Part shown: positions 1 to 5,196 of the stretch, piece by piece
How positions within the stretch are numbered: position 1 is the stretch's first letter
Layout of the letters: each line of letters starts with the position of its first letter
Source of the DNA: Streptomyces sp. NRRL S-1022
GTDB lineage: Bacteria > Actinomycetota > Actinomycetes > Streptomycetales > Streptomycetaceae
NCBI RefSeq assembly: GCF_000720135.1
Contig: NZ_JOIU01000061.1
Location: 1-5,196, forward strand
Length of the DNA: 5,196 bases
Direction: 5' to 3'
Notes under the pieces: model-generated
Told to the model about the DNA's origin: nothing
Database searches by the model: none
The model's input: only the letters and a program-made list of their open reading frames with translations
Translations under genes and position numbers: made by a program

Positions 1-3000
1 CGCGCCGCCTGCTCCTCGAACAGCGCGTGCAGCGTCCCCGACACCGGCACCACCGGCCCCTGCGTACCGGCGGAAGCCAGGATCAACTCCCGCTCCCCCA
101 CCGGGAGGTACACCGCCCGCGCGTCACCCTCCGGGTCCGCCGCCATCGCCTCCAGCACCGCACGGAACATCCCCGCCAGCCGCTCCGCGTGCGGCTCGGA
201 GATGACGTCGGCGCGGGTGTTGACGTAGAGGCGGTCGCCGCGGTTGAAGACGGTCAGGTCGAACTCGTTGGCCGCGCTGGTCATGCGGGTGCCGGTGGCG
301 ACCTTGCCGGTGTCGACCTGGTGGAAGTCGATGTAGTTGAAGTAGGCGTTGATCAGCCGGCCGCCGCCCCAGTCCCGCTGCACGACGGGCATCGGGTAGC
401 GCCGGTGCGGCCACAGCTCGACCTCGCGGTCGAAGACCTGACCGACCAGCTCCCGCCAGGTGCGGGCGCTGCGGTCGACGGCGAACGGCAGCGTGTTGAG
501 GTACATGCCGAGCACCCGTTCGGCGCCCGCCGCCTCGGGCCGGGTGTCGCACACCAGGCCCGCGTGGTAGGCGGGTTCGTCGGTGAGCTGGCCCATCACC
601 TTCATGAACGCGGCGACCAGCACGCTCTTGTAGGAGACGCCGGCCGTGGCGGCCAGTTCCCGCAGCCGGTCGCCGAGGTCGTCGAAGGGGACCTCCTCGT
701 AGACCGGTTCGGCGCTGGTGCCGGCCCAGTCGCGGGGCAGGGCCACCGGGGCGTGCCCGCTGGTGACGCGCTGCCAGTAGGCGCGGTCGTCCGCCGAGTC
801 CAGCGCGGCCAGTTCGGCGGCGACCGCGTCGGCGAAGCGCACCTCGGGCACCGCGTACGGCTCCGGTTCGCCGCCGTCCCGGAACGCCCGGTAGCAGTCG
901 AGCAGCTCCACCAGCAGCTGGTGGTAGCTCCAGCCCTCGGTGATCGCGTGCGACTGGGTGAACGTGACCCACCAGGCGTCGTCGCTCTCCTCGTGGGCGA
1001 GGATCCGCATCAGCGGGGCCCGGTCGATCTCGAACAGGGCGGCGCGCTGCCGGGCCTGGAGCTCGAAGCGGGCTGCGGTCAGCTGCTCCTCGGTCAGATC
1101 GCGCACGCTGTGCACGGCGACCGGGATCTCGACGGAGGCGTGCACCAGTTGCAGCGGCACCGAGTAGCCCGTGAGGTGGAAGGAGGTGCGCAGCATCTCG
1201 TGCCGCGCCGCGAGCACCCGGGCGGCGGCGCGCAGCGCCCCCGGGTCCAGCGGCCGGTCGTCGGCGACCCGGAACGTGTTGACGATGTGGTACGGGTTGC
1301 GGTTGCCGCCGGTGGTCTCGATCAGCATGCCGAGCTGGGTGCGGCCCACCGGGTAGGCGTCCGTCACGTCCTCGGGCAGCCGCGCCCGGTCCTCGGCGGA
1401 GATCAGCGCGAACGGGGCGGTGAACGCCCGCTCCTCCGCGGTGAGCGTCTCCCGCCCGGCGACCAGTTCGACGAGCCGTTCCACGGTGCGGGCCTCGAAG
1501 ACGTCACGCACCGCGAGGTCGACGCCTTGGGCGCGCAGCGCGCCGACGAGCGCGACGGCCCGGATGGAGTCGCCGCCCAGGTCGAAGAAGCCGTCGCGGA
1601 CACCGACCCGGGCCACGCCCAGGGCCTGGGCCCAGACCTCGGCCATCCGCTGTTCCTCTGCGTCGCGCGGGGCCAGGTAGGCGCCGCGGGCGAAGGAGGT
1701 GTCGTCGGGTGCGGGCAGCGCCCGCCGGTCGAGCTTGCCGTTCGGGGTCAGCGGGATGGCGTCCAGCGTGACGTAGGCGGCGGGCAGCATGTACTCCGGG
1801 AGCGTGCGGGCGAGCCGGTCGCGCAGCTCCTCGGGGGCGGGCCGGTCGGTGTCGCGGGTGGTGAGGTAGGCGACGAGCCGTTCCTCGTGGACGACCACGA
1901 CGGCCTGCCGGACCGCGGGGTGGGCGCCCAGCGCGGCCTCGATCTCGCCCAGCTCGATCCGGTGTCCGCGGACCTTGACCTGGTCGTCCAGGCGGCCCAG
2001 GAAGTCCAGGCTGCCGTCGGCCCGCCAGGCGGCCAGGTCGCCGGTGCGGTACAGCCGGGCACCGGCCGGCCCGTACGGGTCGGGTACGAAGCGTTCCGCG
2101 GTGAGCCCGGGCCGGCCGAGGTAGCCGCGGCCGACGCCGGCGCCGCCGACGTACAGCTCGCCGGGTACGCCCACGGGCAGCGGGCGCAGCCATTCGTCCA
2201 GCACGTACAGCCGGGTGTTGCGCACCGGCCGGCCGATCGGGACCCGGGCGCCGAGGTCGGCGGTGCCGGACAGCACGGCGTGGGTGACGTCGTCGGAGCA
2301 CTCGGTGGGGCCGTAGGCGTTCACCAGCGGGATGCCGGGGTGGCGGGCGAGCCAGCGGTCGCACAGCTCGGCGGGGAGCGCCTCGCCGGTGACGACCAGT
2401 CTGCGCAGCCGCGGCAGGGCGGGCGCCGCGGCACCCGCGTCCCAGTAGTCCAGGGCGGTCCGCAGCAGCGACGGCACGACCTCCAGGACGGTGACGTCCT
2501 CGGCGGCGACCCGCGCGAACAGCTCCTTCGGGTCCAGCGCCGTGGCCCCGTCGACGGTGCGCACGCTGCCGCCGACGACGAGCGGGGCGAGCATCTGCCA
2601 CACGGAGATGTCGAAGGCCGGGGAGGCGTTCTGCACGACGCTGTCGCCGGCGTCCAGCTCCAGGTCCTCGATCTTGGCCAGCAGGTGGTTGCCCATGCCG
2701 TCGCGGCGCACCATGGCGCCCTTGGGGCGGCCGGTGGAACCGGAGGTGTAGATGACGTACGCCAGCCCGTCCTGTCCGGCGAGCGGCTCCGGGTCGGTGT
2801 CCGGCCGGGCACCCCACGAGTCCGGACGGTCGGCCAGGACGCGGGTCACGCCCTCCGCGTCGGGCACCGCGGCGGCCGTTGCCCCGGCGGTGAGCAGGAA
2901 GCGGGCACCGGCGTCCTCCACCATGAACCGCAGCCGGTCGGCGGGCGCCTCCGGGTCGAGCGGCAGATAGGCGCCGCCGGCCTTGAGCACCGCCAGCACG

Positions 3001-5196
3001 GCCAGGACCAGCTCCGGGGAGCGTTCCAGGCAGAGGGCGACCAGGGTCTCCGGTCCCACCCCGAGTCCGCGCAGGTGGTGGGCGAGCCGGTTGGCGCGGC
3101 CGTTCAGCTCCCCGTACGTCACCATCCGGTCGTCGGCGGTGACGGCCACGGCGTCCGGGGTGAGCGCGGCACGGCGCTGGAACTCCTCGGGTACCCGCAG
3201 GTCGACCGGGGTGCGGGCGGTGTCGGTGCGGGTCTCCAGCAGCAGTGTGCGCTCGCCGTCCGGCAGGCAGTCGGCACGGGCGTCGCCGTCCACGTCGGCG
3301 ACGATCGCCTCCAGCACCGCGCGGTACATCGCGCGCAGCCGCTCACCGTCGGCCCGGCCGAGGACGGCGGTCCGGGTGGACAGGCTCAGCCGGTCGGGCC
3401 GGCAGTGCACGGTGACGTCGAACTCCGTGCGGTTGGTGCCGAGCCGGGCGTCGGCACGGGTCTCGTCGCCGTCCTCCCCGTCCAGGCGGGGCAGGTCGAC
3501 GTAGTTGAACGCGACGCTCACCAGCCGTCCGCCGCGCCAGGACCGCTGGAGGGCGGGGAACGGGTAGCGCCGGTGCGGCCACAGCTCGACCTCCCGGTCG
3601 AAGACCCGGGTGATCAGCTCCCGCCAGGTGCGGGCGGAACGGTCCACCGGGAACGGCACGGTGTTCAGGTGCATGCCGTACACCCGGTCGGCGCCGAGCA
3701 TCTCGGGACGGGCGTCGACGACCAGGCCCAGCTGGAAGGCCGGGGACTCGGTGAGCCGGCTCATCACCTTGGCGTGGGCGGCGAGCAGCACGCTCTTGAC
3801 GGAGGTCCGCAGCCGGGTGGCCACCTCGCGCAGCCCCGGTTCCAGGTCGGCGAGGGGCAGCACGAGGTCGTAGCCCTCGCCGGGTTCCGGGGCGCGCTCC
3901 CAGCCGTCGGGCAGGGTGAGCGGCGGGTGGCTGTCGACGATGTCCTGCCAGTAGGCCGCGTCCTCGGCGGAGGCGAGGGAGTCCAGCTCGGCCGCGATGT
4001 AGTCGGCGTAGCGGACGTCCGGCGCCTGGTGGGGTGCCGGTTCCACGCCGTCGCGCCGCGCTCGGTAGCAGCCGATGAGTTCGGACAGCAGCCAGTTGTG
4101 GCTCCAGCCCTCGGTGATGGCGTGCGGCCGGGACAGCGACAGCCACCAGCCGTCGGCGGTGACGTAGGCGGTGACCCGCAGCAGCGGGGCGTTCCCGAGG
4201 TCGATCTCGGCGTTCCGCTCCGCCAGCAGCAGCCGCATCAGCTCGTCGTCCGGTTCGTCGCCGGCCGCGCCGGGCACGTGGTGGACGGTGACCGGGACCT
4301 CGGCCTCGGCGTGCACCAGCTGCATCGGCACCGAGTAGGAGTGCAGGTCGAACGAGGTCCGCAGCAGTTCGTGCCGGCCGACGACGGTCCGGGCGGCCCG
4401 GCGCAGGGCCTCCTCGGAGAACGGGTGGGGGTCGCGCACCCGGTAGGCGACGAAACTGCGGTAGGCGTCGCCGCCGTCGAGCAGCTCGACCACCATCCCG
4501 GTCTGCACCTGGGACATGGGGTAGGCGTCGCTCAGGCCGTCCGGCAGGGCGGCCCGGTCCTCGGCGGACAGCAGCGCGAACGTCTCGACCGGGCCCCGGG
4601 CCGCGGTCAGGTCGCCGCGCTCGGCCAGCAGGTGGGCGAGGTCGCCGACGGTACGCCGGGCGAAGACGTCGGTGACGGAGACGTCCAGGTGCTCGGCGCG
4701 CAGGGCACCGACGAGGGCGACGGCGCGGATCGAGTCGCCGCCCAGGTCGAAGAACCCGTCGTGCACACCGACCCGGTCCACGCCGAGCACGTCCCGCCAC
4801 ACGGCGGCGATCCGCTCCTCCAGCGGGGTGCGCGGGGCGACGTACCGGGAGGCCGCGTAGGCGGTGCGGTCGGGGGCGGGCAGGGCGCGCCGGTCGAGCT
4901 TGCCGTTGGCGGTCAGCGGGATCGCGGCCAGCGTGACGAAGGCCGCGGGCACCATGTACGAGGGCATCGACTGCCCGCACAGCGCGACGAGTTCGGCACC
5001 GGACGGCGCCTCGTCCGTCGCGGGCACGAGATAGGCGACGAGCTGCTCGTCCCGGACCACGGCGACGGCCTCGCGGACCCCCGGATGACCGGCCAGTACG
5101 GATTCGATCTCGCCGAGTTCGATCCGGTAGCCGCGGATCTTGACCTGGTCGTCGGCCCGGCCCAGGAACTCCAGGCTGCCGTCGGGCCGGCGCCGG
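1..5196 (-). CDS. Nonribosomal peptide synthetase, internal fragment (A-PCP-C-A-PCP-C-A), partial at both ends
   Basis: This is one continuous frame of 1731 codons (5195 down to 3) without stops. It encodes a cytoplasmic multimodular synthetase that builds a peptide by thiotemplate chemistry. Residue numbers here count from position 5195. Domains in order are: A1 C-terminal part (1-110), PCP1 (118-190), C1 (205-645), A2 (672-1168), PCP2 (1174-1246), C2 (1261-1703) and the start of A3 (from 1720). Landmarks include [11 protein letters not shown] at 817, YRTGD at 1049, two NGKLDRR motifs ending A1 and A2, and two LGGDSIRA carrier sites. Equivalent sites in the two modules lie 1055-1058 residues apart, a normal module length. 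There is no epimerization, methylation or thioesterase domain, so unmodified L residues are expected, though a dual-function C domain is not excluded. No TTA codon is present, so this part is not under bldA-type tRNA control. The peptide product and the gene name cannot be told from this window. NRPS identity is certain; both gene ends are outside the window. Confidence 0.98.
3..38 (-). other. Start of adenylation domain A3 (partial)
   Basis: After C2 the linker ends in [12 protein letters not shown] (residues 1720-1731). This matches the conserved LHxLFExQAA run that opens adenylation domains in NRPSs. Only about a dozen residues lie inside the window, so nothing can be said of its substrate. 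It shows that at least one more module follows in the same protein. Confidence 0.85.
393..438. repeat. Direct repeat copy in C2 (partner 3561-3606)
   Basis: This stretch of 46 bases matches 3561-3606 with one mismatch (426 against 3594); the first 33 bases are identical. It encodes the C6 region [15 protein letters not shown] of C2. The match continues in patches, for example 447-468 against 3615-3636. It is a duplicated module segment within the coding sequence, not a mobile element. Confidence 0.9.
933..953 (-). other. C2 active-site motif, SHAITEG in place of HHxxxDG
   Basis: These codons encode Ser-His-Ala-Ile-Thr-Glu-Gly (residues 1415-1421). The catalytic His and Gly are kept, while the first His is Ser and the Asp is Glu. 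The flanks (WWVTFTQ before, WSYHQLL after) match the usual position of the motif. Confidence 0.9.
1458..1676 (-). other. Peptidyl carrier protein domain PCP2
   Basis: Residues about 1174-1246 form a thiolation domain with the signature [13 protein letters not shown]. The phosphopantetheine serine is residue 1210 (1566-1568). It follows the NGKLDRR end of A2 with a linker of normal length and should hold the residue activated by A2. Like PCP1 it carries GGDSI although a condensation domain comes next. The helix after the serine is identical to PCP1 through VALVGALRA, and then the two copies diverge ([10 protein letters not shown] against [10 protein letters not shown]). Confidence 0.96.
1543..1596. 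repeat. Direct repeat copy in PCP2 (partner 4708-4761)
   Basis: These 54 bases cover the carrier signature around the phosphopantetheine serine. They match 4708-4761 with four mismatches. Confidence 0.88.
1692..3182 (-). other. Adenylation domain A2, complete, predicted to activate a basic amino acid (diaminobutyrate-like pocket)
   Basis: Residues about 672-1168 hold all main motifs: TYGEL (A1), [12 protein letters not shown] (A2), [11 protein letters not shown] (A3), FDISVWQ (A4), NAYGPTE (A5), GELYVGG (A6), YRTGD (A7), the [17 protein letters not shown] hinge (A8) and NGKLDRR with Lys1154 (A10). Aligned by eye to the gramicidin synthetase A domain, the pocket residues are D862, I863, W866, E905, V934, T936, A960, D968, D969 and K1154, giving DIWEVTADDK. 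Three acidic residues beyond the usual first Asp suit a side chain with a positive charge. From memory, the code is close to one reported for 2,4-diaminobutyrate in pyoverdine synthetases (DIWELTADDK); I could not check this. The acidic pocket is seen directly and the substrate is inferred. The domain should load PCP2. Confidence 0.95.
1723..1773. repeat. Direct repeat copy at the end of A2 (partner 4888-4938)
   Basis: These 51 bases encode the A10 region (VTL.AIPLT.NGKLDRR). They match 4888-4938 with four mismatches and the same 3165-base spacing as the carrier repeat. Confidence 0.85.
3561..3606. repeat. Direct repeat copy in C1 (partner 393-438)
   Basis: This is the partner of the 46-base repeat in C2, lying 3168 bases away. 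It encodes the same C6 region of C1. Identity at silent positions, and not only in the protein, points to recent duplication or gene conversion. Confidence 0.9.
4107..4127 (-). other. C1 active-site motif, PHAITEG in place of HHxxxDG
   Basis: These seven codons encode Pro-His-Ala-Ile-Thr-Glu-Gly (residues 357-363). The catalytic His and the final Gly are conserved. The first His is replaced by Pro and the Asp by Glu. The context (WWLSLSR before, WSHN after) aligns cleanly with the usual active-site segment, so this is not a misplaced alignment. Confidence 0.9.
4626..4844 (-). other. Peptidyl carrier protein domain PCP1
   Basis: Residues about 118-190 form a thiolation domain that carries the amino acid or peptide as a thioester on a phosphopantetheine arm. 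The signature [13 protein letters not shown] is present. The serine that receives the arm is residue 155 (4731-4733). Family knowledge: carriers of the form LGGDSI usually precede epimerization domains, whereas those before condensation domains usually read LGGHSL. This carrier is followed by a condensation domain with no epimerization domain between them. It shares a long identical stretch with PCP2 from the signature into the next helix ([13 protein letters not shown]). Confidence 0.96.
4708..4761. repeat. Direct repeat copy in PCP1 (partner 1543-1596)
   Basis: This is the partner of the PCP2 repeat, with a spacing of exactly 3165 bases. It reflects module duplication within the gene. Confidence 0.88.
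4866..5195 (-). other. Adenylation domain A1, C-terminal subdomain only (partial)
   Basis: Residues 1-110 are the mobile C-terminal lid of an amino-acid-activating AMP-forming domain. The A8 hinge motif reads [17 protein letters not shown] (about residues 15-31). The A10 motif reads [11 protein letters not shown], with the catalytic lysine at residue 99 (4899-4901). The N-terminal core, which holds the ATP-binding motifs and the specificity pocket, lies beyond position 5196, so the substrate cannot be predicted. The corresponding part of A2 is close in sequence, including [11 protein letters not shown] here against [11 protein letters not shown] there. The domain should load the carrier that follows directly (PCP1). 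Confidence 0.95.
4888..4938. repeat. Direct repeat copy at the end of A1 (partner 1723-1773)
   Basis: This is the partner of the A2 A10-region repeat. The first 20 bases of the two copies (4888-4907 and 1723-1742) are identical. Confidence 0.85.

Larger units (their letters stand above)
87..1415 (-). other. Condensation domain C2 with variant active-site motif SHAITEG
   Basis: Residues about 1261-1703 should transfer the chain from PCP2 to the amino acid of the next module. Visible motifs are [13 protein letters not shown] (1278-1290), RHEMLRTSF (1332-1340), the active site SHAITEGWS (1415-1423), [18 protein letters not shown] and [10 protein letters not shown]. The catalytic His is residue 1416. 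The first His of HHxxxDG is serine and the Asp is glutamate (1420). C1 and C2 share wording that ordinary condensation domains lack, such as ITEGWS, KSVL and [10 protein letters not shown], so they belong to the same branch. The donor is expected to be a chain ending in the residue chosen by A2. The domain looks full length. Confidence 0.95.
3261..4583 (-). other. Condensation domain C1 with variant active-site motif PHAITEG
   Basis: Residues about 205-645 should catalyse peptide-bond formation between the chain on PCP1 and the amino acid on PCP2. The core motifs run in the expected order. C1 is around [13 protein letters not shown] (222-234) and C2 is RHELLRTSF (274-282). The active site is PHAITEGWS (357-365), and C4 is around [10 protein letters not shown]5 is around GLVVDARPE with GMHLNTVPF, and C6 is [10 protein letters not shown] (541-550). 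In the active-site motif the second, catalytic histidine is kept (358), but the first histidine is proline and the conserved aspartate is glutamate (362). No epimerization domain precedes it, so an LCL-type donor preference is expected by position. The length of about 440 residues is normal. Confidence 0.95.

Noticed and set aside
124..972. A 282-codon minus-strand open frame over C2
   Set aside because: It is another out-of-phase shadow; the condensation domain in the true frame accounts for these bases.
1504..2817. A 437-codon open frame on the minus strand over the A2 region
   Set aside because: It is a shadow frame of low-complexity Arg/Gly/Pro composition. The in-phase frame carries the full set of adenylation motifs over the same bases.
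3181..3300. Possible intergenic gap or module boundary with a hidden start between C1 and A2
   Set aside because: The frame continues through this stretch as an ordinary C-A linker ending in [13 protein letters not shown]. No stop codon occurs, so it is not a gene boundary.
2983..3504. A plus-strand open frame of 173 codons opposite the C1-A2 junction
   Set aside because: It is dominated by Ser, Arg and Thr, as expected for the complement of high-GC coding DNA. It has no ribosome binding site or domain that I could support.
3261..4583. Possibility that C1 or C2 is really an epimerization domain
   Set aside because: Both have condensation-type features (DAYPxxxxQxGM, RHExLRTSF, GMxLNTxPF) and lie between a carrier and an adenylation domain. 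The EGHGRE-type epimerization motif is not seen.
3343..4980. A 545-codon open frame on the minus strand, out of phase with the synthetase
   Set aside because: It is rich in Arg, Ala, Gly and Pro and has no recognisable domain. It overlaps the synthetase frame, which shows all expected NRPS motifs. Long spurious frames are normal in DNA with this GC content.

Overview
The whole window lies inside one protein-coding gene read on the minus strand. It encodes part of a large modular nonribosomal peptide synthetase (NRPS). I translated the minus strand from position 5195 to position 3 and found one uninterrupted frame of 1731 codons, with no stop, no frameshift, and neither the true start nor the true end of the gene. 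GC content is very high, third codon positions are almost always G or C, and no TTA leucine codon occurs in frame. This points to a high-GC actinomycete, most likely Streptomyces or a relative, although no marker here fixes the genus.

Region by region in the direction of translation (right to left on the plus strand), the layout is as follows. The C-terminal end of an adenylation domain (A1) occupies about 5195-4866, and a peptidyl carrier protein (PCP1) about 4844-4626. A condensation domain (C1) follows at about 4583-3261, and a complete adenylation domain (A2) at about 3182-1692. A second carrier (PCP2) lies at about 1676-1458 and a second condensation domain (C2) at about 1415-87. The first residues of a third adenylation domain (A3) lie at about 38-3. 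The visible order is therefore (A)-PCP-C-A-PCP-C-(A): one complete C-A-PCP elongation module flanked by parts of two others. No epimerization, methyltransferase, ketoreductase or thioesterase domain is present.

The parts work as an assembly line. A2 should activate an amino acid as its adenylate and load it onto PCP2. C1 joins the chain on PCP1 to that residue. C2 then passes the lengthened chain to the residue loaded by the next, unseen carrier. The A2 pocket reads DIWEVTADDK and is rich in acidic residues, which suggests a basic amino acid; 2,4-diaminobutyrate is my best guess.

Three points stand out. Both condensation domains carry an altered active-site motif ([P/S]HAITEG instead of HHxxxDG). 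Both carriers have the GGDSI signature usually seen before epimerization domains, yet a condensation domain follows each. The two module copies also remain nearly identical at DNA level in several patches, with a period of about 3165-3168 bases. I see no RNA gene, mobile element, CRISPR array, promoter or terminator. There is no non-coding stretch in the window.
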